The notes: a model not told the origin generated them from the letters alone. A DNA stretch of 64,000 bases from Manduca sexta (GCF_014839805.1 NC_051137.1:8421170-8485169); one strand, 5' to 3'. Shown: positions 34,140-46,132, numbered from the stretch's first letter. A program made the numbers and translations.

Positions 34140-34322
34140 GTAAGCGAAATGGGCAGAACAGTCCACACAAGCCGCACCCGTTCACGAGTATGACGCATGT
34201 GCCAGCCATCGGCCTCCTCAACCATATTGTAGGGAAGTGGCCGACCCGTCACACTACGCCGCCGCAGGTACAGACAGTTAGAGAGTATTTCATACCCAAG
34301 CCGCTTACAGTTATATTACAAA
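34140..34322. other. GC-rich block, possible coding remnant
   Basis: The minus strand is open here and reads RRSVTGRPLPYNMVEEADGW followed by HMRHTRERVRLVWTVLPISL. The plus strand ends at a donor-like CAG|GTACAG. I do not recognise it. It directly borders the Helitron-like unit and may be part of, or captured by, a repeat. Confidence 0.3.
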
Positions 34323-34323
34323 C

Positions 34324-35130
34324 TAGCTTCCGCTCGAAGCTTCGCCCGCGTGGATTTCGGACTTCAAAAATGGAGGAGGTGCTCAATTTGTCGGGATGTT
34401 TTTAATGTATGGTGGTATGCAGGTGGTCCGATTGTCCGGTCAGGGTCTGATGATGGGATCCTGGTGAAATCGAAGGAAGCTTATAGCATGATTCAGTATT
34501 CACGCGTGATGGCTTATTATTAGCGTATTTCATGTATAACTTTGGTGTTTCTATACCGATTTCTATGATTCTTTTTTATGGAATATTTAATAATGTTAAC
34601 TATTTTAATTAGGGATGACTGAGAGTGTTATAAACGTAAGAGTAGCAAATATAATGAGAAAGCTTCGAACTGCTAAGCTATCGGGAGTTACACGTGTTAT
34701 TATGAGTCAACTATAAAAGATAGACATATGCTGTCGTGGGATATTTTTTACATAATTTTAAGGAGAACATTTCCGTCATACACGATTTCTGCGTAGCTTT
34801 AACCATTAAGGTTGCACACGCGACGGAAGCTTAAAAAATGGAGTAACTTCTCCCGTTTTACCAACATTTCCCTTCACTGCTCTGCTCCTATTAATTGTAG
34901 CGTGATGAAAAGTATACTATAACCAGCACAGGAGTATGACAAATTATTGTACCAAGTTTCGTTAAAATCCGTCGAGTAGTTTTTGTTTCTATAACGGTTA
35001 TACAGACAGACAGACAAAAATTTTACTAATTGCATTTTTGGCATCAGTATCGATCCCTAATCACCCCTGATAGTTATTTTGGAAATATATTTCATGTACA
35101 GAATTGACCTCTCTACAGATTTATTATAAG
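34324..35130 (-). mobile_element. Helitron-like unit, long copy
   Basis: Minus strand: starts 'ataaatctgtagagaggtca', passes a GTCT/TGTC run ('ttgtctgtctgtctgtataa'), 'aaaactactcgacggatttt' and 'acgaaacttggtacaataat', and ends 'gggcgaagcttcgagcggaa' then CTAGTTT. A GC hairpin just before CTAG fits a Helitron 3' end. No replicase (Rep/helicase) is present, so it would be non-autonomous. Class is inferred. Confidence 0.55.
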
Positions 35131-35189
35131 TATAGAAGATAGATATAGATAAAGAGAAAGAAAAAAAAATATATATATCTCGATCAGGT

Positions 35190-36015
35190 GACATGATTCC
35201 AAAGACAATCACACAAAAATGCCTAGTCCCAGGCATTTATATCCGCTAGGTATTCTGAGATCTTGTAATAAGCTTTAATACACAACTTGCGCTTAATAGT
35301 GGCTTCGAATTTCGCAATATTTAAGGATTTGATCTCAGTGGGAACTTTGTTATAAAAATGTATACAGTAACCCTTAAAAGACTTGCTGATCTTTTGGAGC
35401 CTTGTTTTGTGATTAAGTAATTTATTTTTGTTTCTAGTATTTAAACTATGGATATCGCTAACTTTTGGAAAATTTTATATATTTTTATGGACATACACTA
35501 AGTTAGCGAAAATGAATTGTGATGCTATGCTTCTTTAAATATTTCTCGTAGCGAACATCTAGGGCTTAGCAAATATATAGATCTTATCGCTCTTTTTTGT
35601 AGAACAAATATAGTATTAATGTCAGCAGCACCACCCCATAGTAAAATTCCATAACTCATCAAACTATGAAAGTAAGCAAAATAGACCAATCTAGCTGTCT
35701 CAATATCAGTTAGTTGGCGTATCCTGCCCACTGCAAAAACTGCGGCGCTCAGCTTTTTAGCTAGGACAGATATATGAGGGCCCCACTGAAGTTTACAGTC
35801 CAATGTGATACCCAAAAATTTGGTTGTATCCACAAGGCTCACCTCGTCACTATTTATAAAAATGTTAGCGTTAACTTTTTTACGAATTTTATGCATTTAG
35901 TTTTTTCGCTATTTAATAATAAATTGTTAACGCTAAACCAATGCACTAATTTTGAGAGAGTGTTGTTTACATCGTCAAGAATTAATTCATGTCGTTTTAA
36001 TTTTAAATTTATTTG
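35190..36015 (-). pseudogene. LINE reverse transcriptase C-terminal fragment
   Basis: Minus strand, in order: DDVNNTLSKLVHWFSVNNLL and LNSEKTKC (RT palm end), a frameshift in an A run near 35890, then the open segment 35525-35896 with TKFLGITLDCKLQWGPHISV and FHSLMSYGILLWG. After another break come RNKNKLLNHKTRLQKISKSF, CIHFYNKVPTEIKSLNIAKF, KLCIKAYYKISEYLADINAW and a stop near 35205. These are the thumb and C-terminal blocks of a Jockey/CR1-type non-LTR element. The 5' part, including the catalytic YADD, is missing. Clade uncertain. The AT-rich tract at 35130-35185 could be its 3' tail. Confidence 0.75.
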
Positions 36016-36364
36016 TAAATACTTCATACAACAAATGAACGGGTCGGGTAATAGTTTGAGGATTCAGGAGATGAAGAGATTATTTTATGAACCCGTTAAA
36101 ACTTTTCATGCTATGATGAATTTAATGAACGGACTTCCCCGGGGATGTGTTAATATAATATTCTAAAGTAGAAACCGAAGTTTTCTATCACTATTATTAT
36201 ACCAAGCCCGGGGCCTGGTGCGATACCTTACCTAACATTTTTTTTCTTACAAGATAACCATCCTGATAACCAACAATAAAGCACTTTAACATTTTTTTTT
36301 ATCGGGGAGTTCTTTTGTACCCTTTCCCGGCGTCTCGCGTCGTTTAAGGACGCCACTGCATTTG

Positions 36365-36625
36365 CATAGAAATAGCATATACGATTACTTAGCCTAGTTG
36401 GCAGTGAGTTGGTCATAGCTGTAAAAGAACCTATAACCGCTGGTAAACGAATTCTTGAATAGGGACCACGACTCAGCAAGTGTAATATAGGACGCCTTCC
36501 AGCTAGGTGTAGTGACGACTTGCGATAGATGGTTGGTGAAAGCTGGATCCGACACGCCGAGGATAGGATAAAAGGCGCATATTGGAGGAGGTCTATGTCC
36601 AGCAGTAGATTGCTGTAGGGCCATA
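36365..36625 (+). pseudogene. RTE-type LINE C-terminus fragment
   Basis: Plus strand blocks with stops between them: SWQ-stop-VGHSCKRTYNRW, then NIGRLPARCSDDLR, ESWIRHAEDRI and, one frame over, LEEVYVQQ ahead of a 'tgat' tail. These match KWQWAGHICRRTDNRW...GRPPARWTDDL...SWMRTAEDR...LGEAYVQQW of RTE elements, the same region as at 12145-12480 on the other strand. It is decayed and carries at least one missing base near 36560. The minus-strand frames at 36228-36689 are its shadow. Confidence 0.75.
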
Positions 36626-36708
36626 ATGATTTTAATAAATATAATAGATATACATGTAACATTTTACAGCAAATAATATTCAAGAACATTGAATTTAAAG
36701 TTACTTAC

Positions 36709-36800
36709 CTCCACCTCCGCATTGCCCGCACATGGCATTTTTCATGTGAAACTGAAGCTAGTAGAACAGCAATAATGAATATCCTCAGCATTTACGGCAA
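36709..36800 (-). CDS. Candidate signal-peptide exon of a secreted protein
   Basis: Minus strand: a strong acceptor (GTTTTATTTCCAG, exon start 36800), nine bases later ATG (complement of 36789-36791), then 27 complete codons to a consensus donor AG|GTAAGTAA after 36709. The start MLRIFIIAVLLASVS has the n-region and hydrophobic core of a signal peptide, with likely cleavage near Ser15; the rest is HEKCHVRAMRRW. The other frames of the exon are closed before the ATG. This would be the first coding exon of a secreted or membrane protein, behind a 5' UTR intron, with later exons at lower coordinates that I could not find. It could still be chance. No family is recognised. Confidence 0.5.
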
Positions 36801-37099
36801 CTGGAAATAAAACATCTGTGCCTCTGTCCAATTTGGGGTCGCATGATTGGGCATACGAGAATACTGCTGCTCTATGTCACATTGTGGATCTAAATCACAT
36901 TGAGACTTTCATTAATCGTCTCTTTTAAAAAACAAGGACTTATGAGTGGATTTTTCAAGGTTCCCCGGAGCATAAGATGGGTGTTGAAAACTAGAAATCA
37001 TATTGTATTTGTCGTTCCAAGGAATTGATGAGGCTGTCGCTCACACGATGTTTCCATAGGAAAATTGTTTGTCGCATCTGTGATTAATATTACAAATGC
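36801..37099. other. Unassigned DNA upstream of the signal-peptide exon
   Basis: Would be intron or promoter of the minus-strand gene if the exon is real. No TATA-like or start-site signal can be supported. Confidence 0.4.
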
Positions 37100-37435
37100 T
37101 GTAACTCTGTCTGACTGCCTGGTACGGCCTCATGGATAAACCACTGAATTGATTTTAATCAAATTTGGTACGTACTACAGAGTGTGATTGAACCATATGA
37201 AAGGGCATTTTTGTTATAACTAATAGATAAATATCTTTTAGGTTATCAATAAATTTGAGTAAAAAGATGTGTTATTGAAATGAGTGTAACTAAGCAAACA
37301 AAACAACAGAACACACAAATACTTATAAAAATAGAACACATTAAAAAAATAATATGGTCACAAATACAATCTCCAGCAATTTTTATCCCGGAAAAACTTC
37401 TTGATTTTGGTGAAGCCGCGAGCAATGCATAATAT
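37100..37435 (+). mobile_element. Helitron-like unit interrupted by repeat family E
   Basis: Outer parts: 'tgtctgactgcctggtacgg', 'tcaaatttggtacgtactac' (to about 37215), and then 'tttttatcccggaaaaactt', 'ggtgaagccgcgagcaatgc' (from about 37378). The gap holds a different repeat (37240-37375) that recurs at 56515, so the outer unit was split by a later insertion. Confidence 0.5.
37240..37375 (+). repeat. Interspersed repeat family E, nested copy
   Basis: 'gagtaaaaagatgtgttatt', 'gtaactaagcaaacaaaa' and 'aaaatagaacacattaaaaa' match the copy at 56515-56655. Class unknown. Confidence 0.5.
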
Positions 37436-40400
37436 TACATAACTTAGCATAAAATAATAATTGTTTTGTTACCTACAAGTTGTGAATGAATTTCTAAATT
37501 GTCAAACGTTGTTTACAGGCTAACAAGAGGTGGCGATTTATGTTTACCAGCTGCGTTTTATGTTCTACATTTCGTTTAAAATTAGGTTAGTGTCGCTATA
37601 GCCAGCCAATATTTTGGCATTTCTACTTGCCACTTTAGGTAACATTTTTGTACCGAAAGGTCAGTAATCGAGCAAGTGCGTCATTTGATGGTATGTGATT
37701 ACACTGCCCACAATCATACACAATACCACGAGAATTATGCGTAAGTTGACGGTTAAAGAAATGTGAGGAGATGGAGGAATGAAGCCTTTCTTTTGTCCGG
37801 ACCCCGGGCTATATCAATGATGCTATAGAAAAGTTGAAATTGAAATAGTGTTCACTATTTTGGTGCAATATTGACTCATTGATTGATAGGTTTCAGTTTC
37901 TATTAGTCGCTGATTCAGCCTCTACTGATTGAGCTCATAAAAATGGAGGAAGTATTAGCTTGAGCATAAATATGTATATATATGAGTCTTTCACTTTCAA
38001 AATCAGAATAAAAATATAAATATTGATACAGTTTGACCTACAGCGCTCCATAATAATATCGGTTATCTGAGCCAACTTTGGTAGATGGTTTTAATTCGAT
38101 GTTGACAAATGGATTAACTGAGAGTGCCCTTCATAGATTTATAACCGACTGTTGATTAAAATCCTTGAATATTAAAATTACTCCTGCGTTTATTCTTTCA
38201 ACATTTCATCCTCAACGATATTTTCACATTTATGATTATCTCTAGAGTACGTAGCATATAAAGTCACATATAAATACCTAGAGCTAATAAGCGAGCTTGA
38301 ACATTGAACATTTCAATAATAAAAATGTACTTTTAACAGTTAATAATTTTTATTTTCTATGTCAGAAATTTCACGTGTCTTTAAATTCATGAAATAAATT
38401 GTTAGTGAGCACTTTAGGCTGGTTAAGAATTTTAATGTCACCACATTAACAATATCATAATTATCATCAGTAAGTTCGATGAGTTTTGATGACGTTTTGT
38501 TTGGTAACTTATTTTCATTTATCATGCGATCAATTTCACTTAAATGCGAATGTATTTGTAAATGTGTGAAACACCTATTGTATTTCCGTTTGAAACAATT
38601 TGTTTCTGCTATAATATTGATTTATTTATACATACTCAAATAGATGGCAATTTAACTATTAAAATATTCTTTTATAGTAAATAGTTTCCATAATTATTTT
38701 TATTATATCTATGCTCAAGTGACGCAGCGGGACTGAGTCGGATGAGAAACAAGGAACCGATCCAAACACCGAGACATATCATTTGAATAGAATAGTGAGA
38801 TGGAAAATCTTTTTGTCGTAGTTTGTGACCTATGACACACAACTATTATTTTTATTATTTTAGTGTAGGGTTAGGACTATCTATGCGACGGACAAGTGTA
38901 AAGTAATGTATATTTATTTGTGTACATTCTATAATTCTTTTTGTTACTGAGCTTTGTACTCGTGTTCCTCTGAAGGAGTGTCGCCAAGCATATACAAAAG
39001 AACAGGGATCAGCTGTTCTCAATATGACTTGTGGAAATATCAAATATAGAGCCTCAAGGCGCCCATGGCAAATTATGGTACAAGATATTTCGATCACACT
39101 ATTCGAAGCTTTTTGTCAATATAAGTAACTACATTACCGACATTTTACAAATCTTATAAGTCATAAGCAAATCAGTCTATTCGACAGATTTTAGTTCAAA
39201 TGTTTGGGAGACATCATGAATATTATATAGATAGTCGAATCGTGCCCGGAATACCAATGACTGGAGCGGACAACACCGGACGTAAATCTTACGAGGTCAT
39301 AGATGTGTTGGTGGACTCATACGTCTTAAATGTTGAGCGGAGAGGAGCATCTTCTTTTCAGGAAACCCTGTATAGTAAAAGCAAGCGTGATGATCATTAC
39401 TTAATGTACAAATATGTTACGAAAAACTACACAAAGATAAGCAAACTCAACTTTCATAGCGAGAAGAGTGCGCAGCACAGAGCTGAATAGCGATAGCATA
39501 TTCATCAGCAAGTGAATTATAATGAGACGAAACGCAGCATAAAGCGAAACAAACAAAAGGCAAAGCGACCTACAGCCAGTACAAATAATAATTATGTCGA
39601 CGAGATACTGACGTGCCATACTCATCTTACTATGATCATAATTATTTTACTAACACTTTTCTGTTCATAAATAAAGAAAGAGTGAATTTAAATTAAATCA
39701 CTTTACCGAAAATCAAATCTTCAATCTGTACTGTTTGTAAATTCCGTGGGCTAGACAGTTAATTATCATCAATATTAACGAGATTTAGACCAACAACTTC
39801 TTAAGAAGGATTGGGGCGTCGATTTGAAAAAGGTCACGAAATTAAAGGCGTACTAAGAAAACACTGCAAGATTCATTAGTAATATCAACAATAAATACTT
39901 GTCGTCCATCATCGACCATCTTGTATGAATTCATGCCCCTATCACGTAATGGAAATAATCTTATTGTGACGTGGGTGCACTAGTTGTACATCTGCATGCA
40001 GTTACGGGGATACAAGTAGGCCTATCCCATGCATTGAAACAGTAACATTTTAACCCTAAAGGAAACTATTCATAGTCTCTTATTTTTATCCTTACAGTTA
40101 GTATATGCTGAAGCTTAACCGATGTAGCTATGGACCGTTGTTATTTATTATCATAAATTCCAATTCCTAATAACTAGCTTTGCGAAAGTTGAATTCACCA
40201 TTCACAATCCACATATTGTATTTTAGGCGCACATCACGGGCTGACCAAGTTCTGGTATGCCATGCTCTAGTAAAAATCCACCTTACTACTTTTGCGTGTT
40301 ATTATTGAAATTTATAAGCGACTAAAATAAACAGCAGTGAAGTATAATAAATGTATCGTAATACAGTCAACTGATTGGAGCATACATAATAAATGAATAA

Positions 40401-40784
40401 AGCCTATTTAACATTAACATGCTTTCAAATAATTAAATCTCGCTTCTATCGGAAGAAGGAAGCGAAAGATTGATTGTCTTTCAATCATGTCAAATCACCA
40501 CTTTTAGAAATAATTTAAACTAGGAAGGAGTCGCCAAATTTGTTAATATCATTTTGTAACTTCCCTGATTAGATCTGATAGACGGGTTCAATTTTGAGAG
40601 AGTATTAACCTCTTCAGAAATGAGTAAAGTTAGTGTTATACAATAGGTAAGCATTCAAAAAGCTTTTATGAAGCTGTATTCGGTTGAAATATAAATTAGG
40701 CAAGTATAAGGCACGTGTAATCATATTCTAGGAAAAAAAGTCTGAAATGTCATATTTTACTTCTTATCTTATCATACTAATATA
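37436..40784. other. AT-rich DNA; no supported gene
   Basis: Several short frames were inspected. The best is the plus-strand 96-codon frame at 39200-39490 (MFGRHHEYYIDSRIVPGIPM...), which is GC-richer than its surroundings but has no known domain and no splice context. I do not call a gene. Confidence 0.45.
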
Positions 40785-41062
40785 AACACCAGTTTGTGAA
40801 AGTGTTTGTATGTTTGAATGTTTGCTTGAACGGAGTTGAATGAAATTTGGCACACGCGTAGATCATTCCCTCGATTTATAAAGGCTACTTTTTATCCCGG
40901 TAATTTGCTCCCATGGGAAATATTGAACAATTTAAATCACATTTTTTAATAGATTGCACTTGCGTCGTACAGGTGATGCTATGAATCGCTACTGTGTTTT
41001 AGGGACTTTTGTAACGGGAAAGGCTTTTAACGTGGATGAAGCCGTCACCAATCTAGTTAGTT
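40785..41062 (+). mobile_element. Helitron-like unit
   Basis: 'tactaatataaacaccagtt', 'ggagttgaatgaaatttggc', 'ggctactttttatcccggta' and 'gggaaaggcttttaacgtgg' then 'atgaagccgtcaccaatctag'-type terminus ending CTAG. The order of blocks matches 46133 and 47875. Confidence 0.55.
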
Positions 41063-42167
41063 AAAACTTAAAAAAAATAGTCTCTGTATAGATATTTTTT
41101 ATTTTATTCGTGGTCTTTGTCCCTCCGGATTTGAATAAAGGTTCATTCCGATTGAATCCCTGGCACTTTTTGTCAGAATTTATTTTAGTCCACGCAGTCA
41201 CGTCAAATACGCGACACGATTTGGAAATGATTATTCTAATGTCTTGCGGGTTCTCTCTAGAGACAACAGCATCACAGCTACTAAAAACTAAAATGAAATC
41301 TCAAAATAGTTATTTTAATATAAAAAGAGAATTCTTCTGTAGATTTTAAAATATTTATTTATTAACTCCCTTTTGCACATTAGTATGATAAAGTAAAGAA
41401 AATACGAGGAAAAAGAAATAAAAGCCTTAGATGAGATCTAAATAGCTGACATCAGCATAATCAAGAATGGGAAGAAGCAGTGTTTACGTACGTGAATTCA
41501 TCTCGGTGAACGGTAGAAAAATATCCTTTAAAAAAATGTGTGGAACTTTACAAGTGACAATTATACACCGTTATATGAAATTTACATCAACTAAATATAC
41601 TCAAATAAATATTTTTTTTTGGTAACCTTTGAAGTTATCTTACGTATTGGAAAATCAAACACACCTAAGTATCTGCAGAAGATCAATTCCAATTCCGAAT
41701 ACCCCATTGGATTTACATTGTGAGAACATTGAAATTATTGTCAAAACCACAGCTATGTCAAAATTTAAACTGTTTTATTTACAAAACGCGTTATAAAGTA
41801 TTATTAGTAAATTAATATTTAAAGCTTCTCATAACGGGTTGGTAACAACAGAATACATTTTATTAAACTGTCAAACAATTAACTGGTTTGGTGGAAATAT
41901 GCCTCCGGAACAACCATAATTTTAAATTACTTCAAATAACTTTTTGTTCACGTCTAACGGAAAATCAAACACCGAATTCGGTGGTGATATTTAAATAAAA
42001 ATGTATTAAGCACAAAATATTAAAATTCATGCTACATAATATCTCGAATTAATTTGCAACTATTCACTATGGCGGCAGTTTGTAAGCGTCATGTGCTTTT
42101 ATTTTATAGGCACCTATTTATGATTTTTTGTTAAATTTTGCATAATTATCGTAACCCTTTACTTTAT
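41063..42167. other. AT-rich DNA, nothing recognised
   Basis: The 79-codon plus-strand frame at 41110-41349 shows no domain or splice context. Confidence 0.45.
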
Positions 42168-42335
42168 ATAGGTGCTACTCGCGGCTTCCTCTGCGTTAAA
42201 GACCTTTCTCAGCATAAAAATCTCACTTTGCGCGCAACTAAACCTTGTCTATGAGTATAATAACATGTTAGTCAAGCACACGACCTATCTGTGTACCAAA
42301 TTCCATACAAATACGTTCAACCATTTCTGCGTTTA
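42168..42335 (-). mobile_element. Helitron-like fragment
   Basis: Minus strand: 'gaagtaaacgcagaaatggt', 'tgaacgtatttgtatggaat', 'ttggtacacagataggtcgt', and the end 'gaggaagccgcgagtagcac'. The overlapping plus-strand open frame (42172-42381) is a by-product. Confidence 0.5.
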
Positions 42336-42926
42336 CTTCAAACAAACATTTAAACACTTTCACATATTTTTGTATTTGTAATATTAGTAACGATATAATA
42401 ATAATAAGTTGGATAAGATTAAGATAGTTCTATTTAAGTGCTAAGGTAATTGAAGTGATCGGTATTAATAACAGTGCCAATAATTTCCTAACGAATGGCC
42501 ACCCAAATTCCTCGATAAAGTTTTGGTAAAATAGGCTCTGATTTACTAAATCTTGGACTGACCGAAATTACTGGAATAAGTACATTTCTGATTTCCGAGA
42601 AATAGATTGAATGCTTGATACAAAATTATAACTTGTCATCGGCAGAGACGCAAACTGTCTCTTACGAAAGAGAAAAAAGTTATCCTTTATTATTTAGTTA
42701 CCTGGTACGTTTCTGTTTATGGGCATCATATTTTTTTTTAGATTCTGATATTTGTTTCGATACATGACGCAAATATTATAAAGAGGAATAGCCAAATCTC
42801 TCTTCAAGGAACTAGGTATATAGCTAGGTAGGTATGGTATGACCTTGTGCAATTATTTAGAATGTTAGAAATATTAATGAAAATCTGTTTCAAGATTTAT
42901 TTTTGCCAATTAAATAAGATGATTTT
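42336..42926. other. AT-rich DNA, nothing recognised
   Basis: No supported feature. Confidence 0.5.
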
Positions 42927-43065
42927 TACAGGGTTAATTTGACACACACACACATACTTATCTACTTGGAAACGACACTTTACAATAAGTTATTTGCTCT
43001 TTAGACGTTAAATAAAAAAGTTTATGTGGTTTCATTTAGTAACACAGTGTCAAAATGATCCTGTA
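42927..43065 (+). mobile_element. MITE family B, short copy
   Basis: Left 'tacagggttaatttgacac', right (inverted) 'tacaggatcattttgacact' continuing 'gtgttactaaatgaaaccac'. At 139 bp it is about a third of the copy at 20897. The shared interior is 'cttatctacttgg...acaataagtta...gacgttaaataaaaaag'. It has (CA)n expansion inside the left end. Confidence 0.7.
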
Positions 43066-45011
43066 TTTTGGCCATAGTGAATATTTAGTTAATGATAACG
43101 ACATTCTTGTCATAGGTGGTATAAATATAATAATTTGTGAAATATTTTCAGAAATCACTTTATGTTCATTTGATAAAATTTCTTTTCGAGGTTTATTTTT
43201 TTCAATATATTGAAATAATATATGATTCTATCTTTGCCATTTTGAATACTCTTCTTCTTTTTCTTTTAAAACAAATGGCTCCACCGTTATTTTGGATGTT
43301 GTTGTTGACAGCAACACTCCTGTCAAAACTCTGGGATAAGGGATAAGTGATCTATATTTTCAAATATTGATATTTAGTAATTATCACAAAATCTCTATAT
43401 TCTTAAAAATATGTTTAATTTACACTGGTTACTAAAAATAATAGAAATACATAAATAAATGAGCAACGTATGTTTTTATTGTATGATTTGGCCAATATCT
43501 AGGGACTTAAACCTCTAAATAATTTATGGCAATAGTTGGTTTAGATACGTATATTTTGGAACACGCATTTAAATCAGCTACTTAACAGGAGATGTGAGAT
43601 ATTATAGTTACAAGCTTAATAAATTTATGACAGGAAAAAAAATCAGTAAGAATTAAAATAAAAGAGGAGTAAGAATGAATATAATTATTAACGTAGTGAC
43701 ATTTATTCGGCCTTATTCGGAGTACGCATAAAAACAAGACCTTATCAATTTGAAATTGGATTGGTCTTTACCGTTGACACTTATTCTAGCCGGGATATTT
43801 GTCAGCTTAACCCAATTTACAAGACTGGCTATACATTTAAAGCTGGTTAGCATAACCCATATTACGTCCTTCAAATCTCTAGGACAAAATTATAACTTAC
43901 TAGGTGTTTCACAAGGTATTTATAAAATTATCGAGTATTTAATCTACCGTTTTCAAGTCATCATCGTATAAAAATATAATAAACGGTATTAAAAGTTATT
44001 TATGTTATGATAAAAGAGTCTTTAATATTGAAAACGGCACCGATGTTGTCGCAATATGTTTCGTGGAATGTTTTTATACTTTTCGGACAATATTGTATCT
44101 TCAAAGAAAATAATATTATCATCTGCCTGTGACATATAAATATTAAGTATATTCCCTTTCACAATGGTTTTTAATGTATTTCAAAAATAATATAACTTTT
44201 CGTCAGGATTGTTTTTTGAAAAATCTTGTATATAGCAGATTTCGGAAGAAGCACCTAAGTGTATAATCTACCTATTGTATATCTTTTCAAAGGTTTATCT
44301 TAGTAAAATTGTAAGTTTACACTTCTGTAAAATGAAAACGTGGTCATATAAACTGCTTAAGAACATCATCTAATTTGAGATAAAAGTCACGGGCAAAAGT
44401 TTGAAGTTTGTTCAAAAATAAAATTATACAACTGTTTTTAGTTCAAAGATTGGTGAGATTTTGTTTTCAACTCGTTTCTTCGTGCGAGATTAAAGTTTGA
44501 AGCTCCGATTCCTGTCTAGGTCATTTTTTTCGTTTGAAGACTAAGGTATCGGTACTACCCTTAGATTAAAATGAAACGGGTTAATACAAGGCGGTTGAAA
44601 TAAAATGAGTTTGATGATAGTTTAAAAGATTGAAGTTCTGTCACGTATATTTTCCTAAATCTAAGGTGTAATTTAAGGTAAGGTAAATAATAAGTGGTAT
44701 CGGCTATTATATTATTTACAATAATTTGTTTAAAATGGGCTTATATTTAAGCTATACTTGTAAACGACTAAAACGCATACAAACTCGTAATACAATTTGA
44801 TTGTCGCGCAATATCTGAAATCTTAACTTCCAAGCCTAGTCCTAATTGTGGTAGATACATTATAAAGTTGCACTTAATGTTGTCTTGTCTGTATTAGAAA
44901 ATGTCGGGTAAAACAACGATATTACCCCAAGTTACCCTACAAAAACGTAGATATTCCGCGTTTGTCGGTACATTAATATAAAAAAAATATTTTTTGTCGG
45001 TTTATCTGTTG
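43066..45011. other. AT-rich DNA, nothing recognised
   Basis: No supported gene or repeat. Short frames at 43137 and 43750 are not gene-like. Confidence 0.5.
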
Positions 45012-45061
45012 TTTAAATGATCAAAGATCATTTAAATTTTGTTGTTTAAATGATCTTTGAC
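45012..45061. repeat. Palindrome with a repeated arm
   Basis: 'tttaaatgatc' and its inverse pair around AAA (45012-45036), and the same 'gttgtttaaatgatc' unit recurs 33 bases downstream (45042-45056). Confidence 0.6.
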
Positions 45062-45129
45062 AACTCACGCCAAATCTAATCAAAAGTAATTGAAAATATT
45101 AAGTTTTATTCTGTGAAACATATAGAGTA

Positions 45130-45265
45130 AGCCGGGGACACCTGGACACACAGGGGACACGAGCCACACGCGTCGCGCGTCCTATGTTACGGACAGTTGT
45201 ATTGGGATTGGCAACGGTATGACAGGTTGAGTTAGAGGACACAAATGACGTACGGGCCCAGTTAG
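45130..45265. other. CG-rich block
   Basis: Contains 'cacacgcgtcgcgcgtccta' and 'gacgtacgggcccag' in AT-rich surroundings. No open frame or recognised repeat. Confidence 0.3.
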
Positions 45266-45630
45266 TTTACAATATGAGTTAAAATATTTTAATGGCGTGA
45301 TATCTTTATTATGTTTTTATTTCCAATGTTGGTGGTCATAGGCTCTGAAATTTTCATTTCATTGTTTCCATACATTTTTTTTCCGTAATGTATAGGTATT
45401 GATATATCACCTGTTAAGTATTTTTTGACATGTGTACACAATTTGGTCTAACTTTTATCAGAAAAAAATATATAAATACAAACATGTTATCAACGTGGAT
45501 CTTTAGTTATGAAGTAAAGAACCATTCTGCGGTATTTACACATGATAGTATATTATGCACATAATGTTATAATATTATTATTTTGAAGATCGTCAATTTA
45601 TAATAGATTATTTTAAGTTTTGATTCGATA

Positions 45631-45757
45631 TGGCGATAGGCCAGCCTCTTATCACATCATGGGACGGAATACACTTGGCCAAAAGTGTGTGCCCTGGTTG
45701 CGCCTCTGCATACCCCTTCAGGGATAAATGCGTGATATTGTGTGTGTGTGTGTGCGT
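45631..45757 (+). repeat. SINE family B, 3' half
   Basis: 'tggcgataggccagcctctt', 'tcatgggacggaatacactt', 'ggttgcgcctctgcatac' and 'ccccttcagggataa', followed by a (TG)n tail at 45740-45755. It lacks the tRNA-like head. Confidence 0.7.
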
Positions 45758-46132
45758 ATTTCAAGTTTTAACATTGTAGCATCGGGCATACGCGTGATAT
45801 CTTCCTTTATTCATATTGTTATTTGATATGAAATATTCAAATTTAATTTTCCAGGAATGTCATTAAGCAAGTTTCACATTTACCATCCGACATATGCAAA
45901 TAGACGAAACAACTTATGAAATAAACAATATAAATTATATTAAGAAAGTTAAAATATTCAGTTTAAGAGTTTGTAAATGTCTACATAGTACACTCAATAT
46001 TTATTTCTATACTATTATACAAAGCTGAAAAGTTTATTTCTTTTAAGAGCTTCCGTTGCGTGCGTAAACGGTTAAAGTTACGCAACAATGATGAATGACG
46101 GAAGTGATCGTTTTAAAAAGTTCTGAAAACAA
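45758..46132. other. AT-rich DNA, nothing recognised
   Basis: No supported feature. Confidence 0.5.

Noticed and set aside
34960..35030. GTCT repeat as a CRISPR-like or satellite array
   Set aside because: It is the short 'gacagacagacag' run built into the Helitron-like unit; there are no spacers and no array.
35774..36166. 130-codon plus-strand frame
   Set aside because: Mostly opposite the LINE C-terminal fragment; the remainder (36020-36166) shows no domain.
36228..36689. 153-codon minus-strand frame
   Set aside because: Opposite strand of the RTE C-terminal fragment; the plus strand has the recognisable blocks.
45739..45756. (TG)n as an independent microsatellite locus
   Set aside because: It is the tail of the family-B SINE at 45631.
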